From assembly GCA_965249205.1 (NCBI GenBank), contig CBDFLL010000001.1:124001-188000 (forward strand): a stretch of 64,000 nucleotides of DNA. The letters are read 5' to 3'. The position numbers and the translations under genes were made by a program. The DNA is from JAQBVV01 sp965249205 (GTDB lineage: Bacteria; Acidobacteriota; Vicinamibacteria; Vicinamibacterales; UBA2999). The notes under the pieces were generated by a model. That model was not told where the DNA came from. It saw only the letters and a list, made by a program, of their open reading frames with translations, and did not search any database. Shown piece by piece: positions 17,005 through 24,746 of the stretch; the first letter of the stretch is position 1; each line of letters starts with the position of its first letter.

Positions 17005-17640
17005 ATGGTGACGCGCACGGGACACGGGCCGACGCGACGCTGGGCGAGGGTCTGGCCGCTCATATCTGTACTAGCGATCACAGGCGCTTGCGCTTCGGGT
17101 GGCGGTGTGCCGAGGCCTTTTCCCGGCGCCGCGCTGCCGCCAGGCGCTGACGACCCAGTTGGGCGCATCGTTCCACCACCCGCGCGCGCAGAGGCGCCCG
17201 CCGAGTCCACGCTCCCAGAGGCACCGTCAGGCGTCGTCGCCACGGCGCTTGCCTTTCGCGGCGTCCCCTACGTGCACGGTGGTTCTGATCCATCTGGTTT
17301 CGACTGCAGCGGTTTCGTCCAGTACGTCTTCAGACAGCACGGTACGACACTGCCACGCGAGGTCCGCGATCAGTACCGCACCGGCCGGCGGGTCGCTGTG
17401 AACGACGTGCAGCCGGGCGATCTGGTGTTCTTCCGGACCCTGGGCCGAGGCGCCTCGCACGTGGGCGTCGCCATTGGCGGCGACCAGTTCGTGCACGCCC
17501 CCAGCTCGCTGGGCGTTGTACGCGTGGAACGCTACAGCGGTTCGTACTGGTCGAGCCGCGTGGTCGGTGCCAGACGTGTGGCAGACGCGACTCCCACTGC
17601 ACGCCGGGGTCTTCCCGGAGCCGTGCGGTCCACGCACTAA
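17005..17640 (+). CDS. NlpC/P60 family peptidoglycan endopeptidase, lipoprotein
   Basis: 211 aa from ATG 17005. Residues ~1-32 are a basic-hydrophobic export signal ending in ITGACASGG, a probable lipidated Cys with a somewhat weak lipobox. A Pro/Ala-rich linker follows to about residue 75. The catalytic domain shows Cys in DPSGFDCSGFVQYVF, His in GASHVGVAIGG and the third residue region FVHAPSS, so the Cys-His-His triad is intact. Expected to cut peptide cross-links in the cell wall. It is divergent from the HNH gene and convergent with the serine protease. Confidence 0.9.
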   Translation: MVTRTGHGPTRRWARVWPLISVLAITGACASGGGVPRPFPGAALPPGADDPVGRIVPPPARAEAPAESTLPEAPSGVVATALAFRGVPYVHGGSDPSGFDCSGFVQYVFRQHGTTLPREVRDQYRTGRRVAVNDVQPGDLVFFRTLGRGASHVGVAIGGDQFVHAPSSLGVVRVERYSGSYWSSRVVGARRVADATPTARRGLPGAVRSTH

Positions 17641-17667
17641 CGGAAGGCTCTTCGCCCCCACTGCCGC

Positions 17668-18552
17668 TTATGCGGCTTCCTGAAAGCGTACGCCGTTGTC
17701 GCGCATGAACTGCTTGAGCACATCAACATGGACGCAGTGCCCAACATGGAGAAACGCGCTATCGCGCACATGGCGTGCCTGCCCGTTTCGGAGCACGGGC
17801 ATGTCCACGTCGAAGTTCAGGTCCAGATGGTTCGTTGCCGACTGCATGCCCCACACGACGCCGGCGCTGTCGAAGGCCGGGCCGCCGCTTTGTCCCCGCA
17901 GCCCGGGCGTGCTCAGTTCGACCCCGACGATGCCGCCCGGCCCGTTCAGATGCCGCGTCACCATGCCCTCGATCGGAAACTGCGGCGTCTCGGCGCGACC
18001 GGTCGTCGTCCACCGAATCTGATCCGCGTCGGCGTCGTATGCGAAGTTGGTGAACTCCGGAAACGGAAAGCCGAGCCGGCACAGCGACTTGCCCTGCTTC
18101 AGCTCGTCGCCGCGCGCGGCAAACACGGCGAACGCCGTTGGCCGCAACGCGGTGAATTGCTTGAACTGCAGGAGCGCGACATCCAGCGTTGGATGCAGGC
18201 GAATTTCCAGTTGAAACGATCCATCCGCGCAATTGATGAATCGGTGGTGCATCTCGACGGTCACGCCTCGGGTGAATCCGTGCTTGCGTTCGAGCGCCCT
18301 GAGCGCGTGTCGCGACGCCTTGCCCGTCGCCAACTCCGCACGCTGCGCGTTGAACGTCGCGCGCCTGGCCGACAGTTGTTCCGCCGCGACCAGCTCGCTC
18401 GCCACGTGTTTACAGGTCAGCGCCCAGCCATCGGCGTTGACGAAGAAGAGAGTGGCCGCTCCAGGGACCACCGTCGTTTCGCCCGACAGCCGCATGATGG
18501 TGTGAATCGGACGCGTAAAACGCGCGGCGGTATCGATAGCGCTAACGAACAT
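17668..18552 (-). CDS. trypsin-like serine protease
   Basis: 294 aa from ATG 18552, which overlaps the rsmH stop by 11 bp, so the pair is probably cotranslated. The triad is visible: His in ALTCKHVASEL, Asp in HPTLDVALLQF and Ser in GLRGQSGGPAF. There is no signal peptide and no PDZ domain, unlike DegP/HtrA, so a cytoplasmic role is likely. The central insert (ARRATFNAQRAELATG...LERKHGFTRG) looks helical and charged. The pairing with rsmH is unusual and the target is unknown. Confidence 0.82.
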   Translation of the reverse strand: MFVSAIDTAARFTRPIHTIMRLSGETTVVPGAATLFFVNADGWALTCKHVASELVAAEQLSARRATFNAQRAELATGKASRHALRALERKHGFTRGVTVEMHHRFINCADGSFQLEIRLHPTLDVALLQFKQFTALRPTAFAVFAARGDELKQGKSLCRLGFPFPEFTNFAYDADADQIRWTTTGRAETPQFPIEGMVTRHLNGPGGIVGVELSTPGLRGQSGGPAFDSAGVVWGMQSATNHLDLNFDVDMPVLRNGQARHVRDSAFLHVGHCVHVDVLKQFMRDNGVRFQEAA

Positions 18553-19639
18553 GCCTGATGATCCTCGAATCGCGACCGGGACTGACGTGCTGCGCGCGGA
18601 CGGCCCAGCGCAACTTCGCCGAGGAGGCTCGCCGGTTCGAGCGCGTCTCCTCCTGCGACGGGCGAATGACCGTCTTTGCCACATCGGCATACACGCCGAC
18701 CCTGTGGCCGGACTGCAACGCTTTCTTCACGCGCCGATCTTCGCCAGAGTGAAAGGTCAGCAGTGCCACTCGACCGCCCGGCGCCAGACACGCCGGCACC
18801 GTGCGCAACAGCCAATCGAGGGCCGAGAACTCATCGTTGACCGCAATGCGGATCGCCTGCAAGGTTCGCCGGACAGACAGCTTCAACTCGGGCTTCGCCA
18901 CATGCGGAAACGCCGCCGTGATACCCGCGCGGACCAGCCGATTCACCGCCTGCGTCGTCTCGATCGGCTGCTGCTTCAATATCCTCGCGATGATCCCCGC
19001 ATGCGGCTCGTCGGCGTGCTCGGTGAGGAGGCGCTCGAGTTCAGCTTCGCTCACGCGCGTCAATAACTGCGACGCGGATTCGCCGCGCGTGGGATTCATC
19101 CGCATATCCAGCGGACCGTGAGCCCTGTGGCTGAAGCCGCGATCGGGATTGTCGAGTTGCATCGACGACACACCCAGATCCGCCAGGATCACATCGGCGG
19201 TCGACAACCCTTCCTCCGCGAGCACCTGGGGAAGGCCCGCAAAATTCCCATGGCGCGCAACAAACCTGTCGGGACCAAGGCCTGTCTCACGGAAGCGCGC
19301 TTCGGTGCGAGGTAGCTCGATCGGATCAACGTCGAGTCCGATGAGGCGGCCTCCGGGCTGCACCCGCTCCAGTATTGCGCGGGCATGACCGCCTCCGCCG
19401 AGCGTGCAGTCCACCGCCACATCGCCGGCCGCTGGTCGAAGGCAATCCAGCACCTCCGCCACCATGATCGGCCGATGCGTACCTGCCGGCGTCTTGCCCG
19501 ACGCCAGCACCTTCTCCACATCCTCCGGGTAATGCTCGGGATTCAGCTCTTTGTACTTCTCATGGAATCCGCGCGGATGCCGGCCGGCATAGCGCGGCCG
19601 GCGCGTGTGAATGGTGTCGTCGGATGGTCTATTCAGCAC
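18542..19639 (-). CDS. rsmH: RsmH-like 16S rRNA m4C1402 methyltransferase with N-terminal extension
   Basis: SAM-dependent N4-methylation of C1402 in 16S rRNA is the family function. 365 aa, about 50 longer than usual. The core carries THRPIMVAEVLDCL, DCTLGGGGHARAIL (SAM loop), ADLGVSSMQLDNPDRGFS, DMRMNP, and LLTFHSGEDRRVKKA, where the classical form has TFHSLED. The extra N-terminus (RYAGRHPRGFHEKYKELNPE) is basic. No mraZ, ftsL or mur genes flank it, so it is not the dcw-cluster copy. It may be a paralogue or the relocated sole copy. Confidence 0.85.
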   Translation of the reverse strand: MLNRPSDDTIHTRRPRYAGRHPRGFHEKYKELNPEHYPEDVEKVLASGKTPAGTHRPIMVAEVLDCLRPAAGDVAVDCTLGGGGHARAILERVQPGGRLIGLDVDPIELPRTEARFRETGLGPDRFVARHGNFAGLPQVLAEEGLSTADVILADLGVSSMQLDNPDRGFSHRAHGPLDMRMNPTRGESASQLLTRVSEAELERLLTEHADEPHAGIIARILKQQPIETTQAVNRLVRAGITAAFPHVAKPELKLSVRRTLQAIRIAVNDEFSALDWLLRTVPACLAPGGRVALLTFHSGEDRRVKKALQSGHRVGVYADVAKTVIRPSQEETRSNRRASSAKLRWAVRAQHVSPGRDSRIIRHVR

Positions 19640-19720
19640 GGAGGGCTCTCTATCAATCTAACCCACCGACCCCGCGAGTCTCGGACTCACCTGGGCCACA
19701 ATGCGCATGAGGAGTCACAG

Positions 19721-20470
19721 ATGACACTTGCGGAAACGATGCGCCTCCTCAGGGCGAAGGGTAAGCCTGGCGCGGCCGCGGTCTACCGCCGCCACGGCGT
19801 CACCGAGCTGACCGTCGGCCTGAGTTACGCAGACCTGGGCGCGCTGGTGAAGCAGATCGGCGTAGACCACGCGATGGCCTTGAGACTGTGGGACACAGGG
19901 TTGCACGACGGGCGCGTGCTGGCAACGAAGGTGGCCGACCCGGCGCAGCTCACCAAGGCCACACTGGCCGCGTGGCTCAAGGGATGTACCAACTACGTGA
20001 TCACCGACGCCGTCGCTGGCACCGCGGCGCGCGTACCAAACGTCCTCCCGCTCGTCATGGCGTGGACGACGCGCCGTCGGGAGTGGACATCCGCCGCGGG
20101 GTGGAGCGTCATCGCGATTCTGTCGATGCGAGGTGATATCGACGAAGCGCTGGCTACCGACCTCATTGCGCGCATCGAAGCAGGGGTCCACACCGCGCCC
20201 AATCGCACGCGCTACTCGATGAACAACGCGCTCATCGCGATGGGAGGGTCGATGCCGGCCGTGCGCGATCGCGCGATCGCGGCTGCGAGATCCATCGGCA
20301 CCGTGCACGTGGACCATGGCGAGACGGGCTGCCGGACGCCGGATGCCGTTGGCATGATCGGCAAGATGGTCGCGCATCGGGCAGCCAAGCGGACCCGCGT
20401 GACAGGTGCGCGCGTCCACGCGCGGCCCAGGGCCACAGCGAAACGTCCGAAGAAGACCCCGGTGCGATGA
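19721..20470 (+). CDS. DNA alkylation repair (AlkD-like HEAT) protein
   Basis: 249 aa from ATG 19721, preceded by GAGGAGTCACAG. The region LRLWDTGLHDGRVLATKVADP matches the DNA_alkylation/AlkD family helical repeat (lWxsgxhExrxLA), followed by WLKGCTNYVITDAV and further helices. AlkD-type proteins are HEAT-repeat glycosylases that excise alkylated bases. Catalytic assignment here is by similarity only. A highly basic C-terminal tail (RVTGARVHARPRATAKRPKK) could aid DNA binding. An IS481-type element lies 45 bp downstream. Confidence 0.78.
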   Translation: MTLAETMRLLRAKGKPGAAAVYRRHGVTELTVGLSYADLGALVKQIGVDHAMALRLWDTGLHDGRVLATKVADPAQLTKATLAAWLKGCTNYVITDAVAGTAARVPNVLPLVMAWTTRRREWTSAAGWSVIAILSMRGDIDEALATDLIARIEAGVHTAPNRTRYSMNNALIAMGGSMPAVRDRAIAAARSIGTVHVDHGETGCRTPDAVGMIGKMVAHRAAKRTRVTGARVHARPRATAKRPKKTPVR

Positions 20471-20515
20471 CGCGCGCGCTCACCCGCAGGACGCCGGAAG
20501 GAGCCGGCGCCTAGG

Positions 20516-21552
20516 TGTTGAAGTCAAACACGTTGTTCATCACGCAGCACTCGTGAGTCGTGACACGGGCGGTTCATAGTGCAAGCTGGCGTGCGGCCGG
20601 TCGTGATTGTAGTAGCGCAGCCACGGGCGAAGGGCTCGCCGGCGGTGGCGAGACGTCTGATACGGCTGGACATAGGCCCACTCACGCAGCAGCGTCTGAA
20701 TGAAGCGCTCAGCCTTGCCGTTGGTCCGCGGCGTATAGGGGCGCGTCCGCAGATGGCGCAGCGCGTGGGCCTGACAGGCTGTCCGAAACCGCCGGGACAC
20801 GTAGCCGCTGCCGTTATCGCTCATGACGCGATGGACGGTGATCTGCCGCGCCGCGTACCAAGCGACGGCTCGGTCCAAGAAAGCGGCACAGGTGGTCCCC
20901 GTCTGGTCGCCCAGGACCTCGACGTAGGCCAGCCGCGTATGGTCGTCCACCGCCACATGCACGTACTCCCAGCCCGCCCCCGGTGACGCCTGCCGGGGAT
21001 TCCCATGAATCCGATGGCCTACACGCCGAAAGCGCCCCAGCGGCTTGATGTCCACGTGTAGCAGATCGCCAGGGTGCGGCCACTCGTAGCGCTGGATCGG
21101 GACGGGCGGCGGGCCTGGGAGCCGGTTGAGTCCCAGCCGCCGCAGCCAGGCCCCCACCGTCGAGCGGGGCATCCGCAAGGCGCGGGCAATGGCCCAGGCC
21201 GGCAGGCCGTGTTGCTCGCGGAGCTGCCGGATGAACGTGACCCGGATCGCCGGCGTGACATGCGGAGTCCGCTGCGGCCGGGACGATCGGTCCTCCAGCC
21301 CGGCTGCACCCTCTTCGCGGAACCGGCGCACCCATTTCGCAACCGTGCGGACACTTACGCCGTAGCCCTCGGCCACGGCGTCGTGCGCCCACTTATCGAA
21401 CAGGACACGGCGCACCAATTCCAGGCGCGAAGTCGGGGTCGTCTTGGCATTACGATGAAGCGTCATCCGGGGCCTCCTCTGGTCAGAACGGTGGTCTGGA
21501 AACTCCATTCTTTTCAGAGTGCTCCGGATGAACAACGTGTTTAGCAAAGACA
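20516..21552. mobile_element. IS481-family insertion sequence (1037 bp) with CCTAGG target duplication
   Basis: The ends are TGTTGAAGTCAAACACGTTG (left) and, on the other strand, TGTCTTTGCTAAACACGTTG (right). Both continue TTCATC, giving terminal inverted repeats of about 26 bp starting TGT. CCTAGG directly flanks both ends (20510-20515 and 21553-21558), fitting the NCTAGN 6-bp duplication known for IS481. One intact transposase gene is present. The right copy of the target contains the TAG stop codon of the neighbouring leftward gene. Intact ends and an intact gene suggest recent insertion. Confidence 0.92.
20540..21466 (-). CDS. IS481-family transposase
   Basis: 308 aa from ATG 21466. An upstream ATG at 21553 lies at the terminal repeat and is unlikely. 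Residues ~1-110 contain two helix-turn-helix segments (AVAEGYGVSVRTVAKWVRRF and AIARALRMPRSTVGAWLRRLG). The rve-type DDE catalytic core has Asp in LLHVDIKPLG, Asp in VMSDNGSGYVS and Glu in PRTNGKAERFIQTLLREWA. The tail ends in YNHDRPHASLHYEPPVSRL as in other IS481 transposases. No frameshift is seen, so the enzyme may be active. Confidence 0.93.
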   Translation of the reverse strand: MTLHRNAKTTPTSRLELVRRVLFDKWAHDAVAEGYGVSVRTVAKWVRRFREEGAAGLEDRSSRPQRTPHVTPAIRVTFIRQLREQHGLPAWAIARALRMPRSTVGAWLRRLGLNRLPGPPPVPIQRYEWPHPGDLLHVDIKPLGRFRRVGHRIHGNPRQASPGAGWEYVHVAVDDHTRLAYVEVLGDQTGTTCAAFLDRAVAWYAARQITVHRVMSDNGSGYVSRRFRTACQAHALRHLRTRPYTPRTNGKAERFIQTLLREWAYVQPYQTSRHRRRALRPWLRYYNHDRPHASLHYEPPVSRLTSAA

Positions 21553-21553
21553 C

Positions 21554-22021
21554 CTAGGCCCCGCCGATTCTGCCCCGGGCAGACTCGCGCTGGCCGACGG
21601 CATCCACCGTCGAGCTGGCTTTCGCGAGTCCAAAGGGTGGCATGCCGCTATAGACGCACTCGTATTCCCCGGCGCGCACTTTGTACGTCTCGTGCCAGAT
21701 GCCGACGTCTCCGCGACTGCTGCCAACCCGCTTGTTGAAGTCCACCCACGCGGGCCAGTGCTGACGGTCTGCGTCTCTGGCATACGCCTCGAGATGCTCG
21801 AAGGATCGCCAGTACTGCACGATCACACCGAGACTCTGGACGTGACCGAGAAACCCCGACTCCGGACGCCGCTGGAGTTCCTGGATCATCCTCGGCATCG
21901 CCATGACGACCGGAAGCCACTTGTGGATCTTCCATGGCTTGTTGATCCGCATGCCGATCAGAAAAACGACGAAGTCGCCTTCGATTTCCGCGGTCACACG
22001 TCTTGCAACGAGTCCAGCCAT
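21554..22021 (-). CDS. DUF4188 family protein (monooxygenase-like fold)
   Basis: 155 aa. The sequence (FVVFLIGMRINKPWKIHKWL, LQRRPESGFLGHVQSLG, VQYWRSFEHLEAYA, WHETYKVRAGEYECVYSGMP) fits the DUF4188 family, related to phenylacetaldoxime-dehydratase and antibiotic-biosynthesis monooxygenase dimeric alpha/beta barrels with a heme-binding His in some members. The function is not established. Its TAG stop codon is part of the IS481 target duplication CCTAGG, so the very last codons may differ from the ancestral gene. It is divergent from the PfkB kinase. Confidence 0.8.
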   Translation of the reverse strand: MAGLVARRVTAEIEGDFVVFLIGMRINKPWKIHKWLPVVMAMPRMIQELQRRPESGFLGHVQSLGVIVQYWRSFEHLEAYARDADRQHWPAWVDFNKRVGSSRGDVGIWHETYKVRAGEYECVYSGMPPFGLAKASSTVDAVGQRESARGRIGGA

Positions 22022-22104
22022 ACGTCTTCTCCTTTAGATCGGGGACCGCGTGCTTCTCGCCGGGCAACCGTGGCCTCTAGTGTCCCCTAACGCCGCACCT
22101 TTCG

Positions 22105-22110
22105 TATACT
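22105..22110 (+). promoter_or_regulatory. -10 box (TATACT) placing the start site at the PfkB initiation codon
   Basis: TATACT ends 6 nt before ATG 22117, so the expected transcription start coincides with the start codon. There is no Shine-Dalgarno sequence. This is the clearest candidate leaderless gene in the window; no good -35 is visible. Confidence 0.4.
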
Positions 22111-22116
22111 CCGCGC

Positions 22117-23019
22117 ATGGTGGATGTCGTCGGCGTTGGCGCCAACTCGGTGGACCGTGTCTACCGCCTTCCCGCGTTCCCCAGCCCCAACGGTCCGGCG
22201 TCCAAGCTCCGCATCGCACAGCACGTGATCATGGCCGGCGGCCAGACCGCGACCACGTTGTGCACGTGCGCGGCGATGGGCCTGACGACGCGCTACGTTG
22301 GCGCGACGGGCAACGACGACAGCGGACGCCTGATCCGCGATGAGCTGTCGCGCCGAGGCATCGACATCACACACGCCGTCGTCCGTGACGCCGCCAACGC
22401 GTACGCCGTGATTCTCGTTGACGACGCGCAGGGCGAGCGCGTCGTACTCTGGGACCGCGACTCGCGGCTTGCCCTGGCGCATGACGAGATCAGCGCGGCA
22501 GCTATCGTCGACGCACGGCTGCTGCACGTGGACGACGTGGACGTGGAGGCGTCGCTTCATGCCGCGTCGATCGCGACGAAGGCCGGCACGCCGATCACGA
22601 GCGACATCGAGCGCGTCGGCGACAAGACCGACGAGCTGATCTCGGCCGTGACCGTGCCCGTCTTCGCAGAGCACGTGCTTGAACCGCTGACTGGCGAGCG
22701 TGACTTTGAGCGGGCGCTGCGCGTCCTTCGGCGGCGCCACACTGGCATGCTCTGCGTCACGCTCGGCGCCCGCGGCGCGATGCTACTCGACGGTGATCGG
22801 CTGTACCAAGAACCGGCCTTTCAGACGACCGTCGCGGACACGACTGGCGCCGGCGATGTGTTTCGCGGCGGCTTCATCACGGCGCTCCTCCGCGGCGACG
22901 CGCCGGACGACATCCTGCGCTTCGCCAACGCCGCCGCCGTCATCAGTTGCTCGCGAGCAGGGGCGATCGCTGGCGCGCCGTCGCTGGAAGAGACCGAGTC
23001 CTTCCTTGGTCGGCGCTAA
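22117..23019 (+). CDS. PfkB-family carbohydrate kinase
   Basis: 300 aa ribokinase-fold sugar kinase. The N-terminal substrate half has VGVGANSVDRVYRLPAFPSP and GGQTATTLCTCAAMGL. The C-terminal anion hole and catalytic Asp are in DTTGAGDVFRGGFITALLRG. Lid residues GATGNDDSGRLIRDEL follow the usual pattern. The substrate cannot be read from sequence; ribose, fructose, adenosine or other sugar substrates all occur in this family. No sugar transporter is adjacent; one lies at 40.4 kb. Confidence 0.88.
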   Translation: MVDVVGVGANSVDRVYRLPAFPSPNGPASKLRIAQHVIMAGGQTATTLCTCAAMGLTTRYVGATGNDDSGRLIRDELSRRGIDITHAVVRDAANAYAVILVDDAQGERVVLWDRDSRLALAHDEISAAAIVDARLLHVDDVDVEASLHAASIATKAGTPITSDIERVGDKTDELISAVTVPVFAEHVLEPLTGERDFERALRVLRRRHTGMLCVTLGARGAMLLDGDRLYQEPAFQTTVADTTGAGDVFRGGFITALLRGDAPDDILRFANAAAVISCSRAGAIAGAPSLEETESFLGRR

Positions 23020-23084
23020 GCGCCGGAGCGTCGGCTCGACTGTAGATCTAGGCTCCCGGGGTGCGGCGCCACTTGCTTGTCGTT

Positions 23085-23103
23085 TAACGTTATCCGATAT
23101 AGT
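23085..23103 (+). promoter_or_regulatory. higBA promoter and candidate HigA operator
   Basis: The perfect 8-bp palindrome TAACGTTA (23085-23092) lies immediately upstream of TATAGT (23098-23103), which ends 9 nt before the GTG of higB. An operator overlapping the promoter fits autorepression by the HigA antitoxin. The link is inferred from position. Confidence 0.45.
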
Positions 23104-23112
23104 CTTGCGTGG

Positions 23113-23391
23113 GTGATCAAGAGCTTTCGATCCGCTGACACGCGGGCTCTTTTCGGCACGGGAAAGTCGAAGCGTTTTGGAGCCATCCTAAGAGTGGCGA
23201 CGCGCAAGCTGACACAGCTCGATGCTGCGGCGACCCTGGGATTCCTTAGATCGCCGCCGGGCAATCATCTTGAAGCGCTCAAAGGCGCACGGAAAGGCCA
23301 GCACAGTATTCGGATCAACGACCAGTGGCGCATTTGCTTCCGCTGGACGGCAGCCGGGCCCGAGGACGTAGAGATCACCGACTATCACTAA
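23113..23391 (+). CDS. higB: HigB-type (RelE superfamily) mRNA interferase toxin
   Basis: 92 aa from GTG 23113 (MIKSFRSADTRALF). The sequence has the RelE/HigB fold pattern: KRFGAILRVATRKLTQLDAA, SPPGNHLEALKGARKGQHSI, RINDQWRICFRW (the catalytic/basic strand) and VEITDYH at the C-terminus. HigB toxins cleave translated mRNAs on the ribosome. The toxin gene precedes the antitoxin, the order typical of higBA, with a 6-bp gap. Earlier starts would run into the promoter and operator. Confidence 0.93.
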   Translation: MIKSFRSADTRALFGTGKSKRFGAILRVATRKLTQLDAAATLGFLRSPPGNHLEALKGARKGQHSIRINDQWRICFRWTAAGPEDVEITDYH

Positions 23392-23397
23392 GGAGCA

Positions 23398-23706
23398 ATG
23401 GTGATGACGATCAAGAACGGCATGCGACCGGTTCACCCCGGAGAAGTATTGCGCGAGGATTTTCTGCGGCCCGCAGGCTTGAGCGCGAACGCGCTCGCCA
23501 AGGCGCTGCACGTGCCGGCGCCGAGGGTCAACGACATCGTGCGCGAGCGGCGGGGAATCACGGCCGATACGGCGATGCGCCTGGCGCGTTATTTCGGCGG
23601 TGACGCGCACTCGTGGATGCAGCTGCAGGCCATTTACGAACTGCGTCTTGCGGAGAAGGCGAACGCGCGGGCGATCGAGCGCGAAGTAGTGCCAATGGGC
23701 GGATAA
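23398..23706 (+). CDS. higA: HigA-type antitoxin, XRE helix-turn-helix
   Basis: 102 aa from ATG 23398, preceded by AAGGAGCA. The conserved HigA start NGMRPVHPGEVLREDFL is followed by the HTH ALAKALHVPAPRVNDIVRERR and TADTAMRLARYFGGDAHSWMQLQ. It neutralises HigB and represses the operon. Both genes look intact, so the module is probably functional and may help stabilise this rearranged region. Confidence 0.95.
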   Translation: MVMTIKNGMRPVHPGEVLREDFLRPAGLSANALAKALHVPAPRVNDIVRERRGITADTAMRLARYFGGDAHSWMQLQAIYELRLAEKANARAIEREVVPMGG

Positions 23707-24193
23707 GCTAGCCGAGTGCGAGACGCGGGCTGGATCCGAGGCGCGCTGCGACTCCTCGAAGAGGCCTTGAGCCAGAGTGATCTTCCGCCCCCTCAACTCC
23801 GCCGCAGGTGACCGCCGGCACGCTGCCCTCGTCCGGCGCCCGGCTCCGCCCGTCGGGACATCGTCCTCCGCTCATACCCTTCCGGTCTCACCGCGAGTAG
23901 TGCCCACTCCACGCTTCCGCCGGCGCGGCATGCACCGCCATTGCTCACTCGCACGCCACGGATCGCGCAGACCGAACTCGCGGTGAGGAATCGCTGCGGT
24001 CAATGTCCAGCTTCGCCCGAGACGCCGGGCTCCGAACGGTCGCCGGACGAAGGCGGCGTGCCGGCAGATAGCCCTAGCTGGACGGCGCCCCCGACGGTCA
24101 GCTAGATGGAGGGGCCGAAGCCGTGTGCGGGCGCGCGGCGGCTTCGACGCCACCCGAGTTGCCCACGTTGCTGCCGCGGTAAAACTCGCAGCG
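23707..24193. other. noncoding stretch with inverted repeats
   Basis: No convincing gene is present. A perfect 11-bp inverted repeat CTCACCGCGAG/CTCGCGGTGAG occupies 23887-23897 and 23977-23987, and CTAG occurs at several points (near 23708, 24083 and 24101). The composition recalls the PAL elements, but the ends do not match any defined PAL family, so this may be a decayed or further element. Confidence 0.45.
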
Positions 24194-24225
24194 CCGTGTG
24201 ACGGGTTTGGTGAACCGTCACACGG
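24194..24225 (-). terminator. strong hairpin downstream of the collagen-like gene
   Basis: A perfect 11-bp stem CCGTGTGACGG/CCGTCACACGG with a 10-nt loop, 27 nt beyond the leftward stop codon. On the minus strand a TTTT run follows after about 9 nt. It could be an intrinsic terminator or part of a palindromic element. Confidence 0.4.
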
Positions 24226-24252
24226 TTCGAGGAAGTGTCGCGAGCCTGCTCG

Positions 24253-24745
24253 CTAGTTGCGGATATACACGTCGACCTGAATCTGAGTCGGGCGACCGCG
24301 ATTCGCGCCCGCTGGTTGGAGGTCGAACGTGCCGAAGAACGTGTAGCCAACGGGGGCGAACGATCCGGCCGGGAGCATCAGCATCGACCCGGTCGGGCCC
24401 ACACCTTCCGGGCCCTGCGGGCCGGTCGCACCATCCACACCATTGGTGCCATCGACGCCGTTGGTCCCGTCCGCGCCGTCTTCACCCGCGGTACCGGTCG
24501 CGCCATCGGCACCGTCGGTCCCATTCGTGCCGTTGGTCCCAGCTGGGCCGGTGGCACCGTCCGCACCGTTTGTCCCGTCCGTACCGTTGGTGCCGTCTTG
24601 ACCCGCCGCGCCGGTCGCGCCGTCCGCTCCGTTAACACCATCGATACCGTCCACACCGTTGATGCCATCCACGCCGTTGGGTGCCGTCAGCCCCGGCCGC
24701 GCCAGAAGCGCCCTGCGCACCTCCGCGGTCAGGACCCGCCTGGGG
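24253..24745 (-). pseudogene. collagen-like repeat protein, 5'-truncated and frameshifted
   Basis: The leftward frame encodes about 26 Gly-X-Y triplets (NGVDGINGVDGIDG..., DGATGPAGTNGTNGTDG) and a compact C-terminal domain of about 45 residues (GSMLMLPAGSFAPVGYTFFG...QVDVYIRN). Upstream of about 24677 the repeat continues in a different frame (GPDRGGAQGASGAAGADG); removing one C from the run in ACCCAACGG restores a single frame. No signal peptide or start belongs to it: the repeat fuses directly to a glgB fragment near 24745. This is the 3' part of an exported collagen-like protein gene. The stop codon TAG lies in CTAG. Confidence 0.7.
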
Positions 24746-24746
24746 A

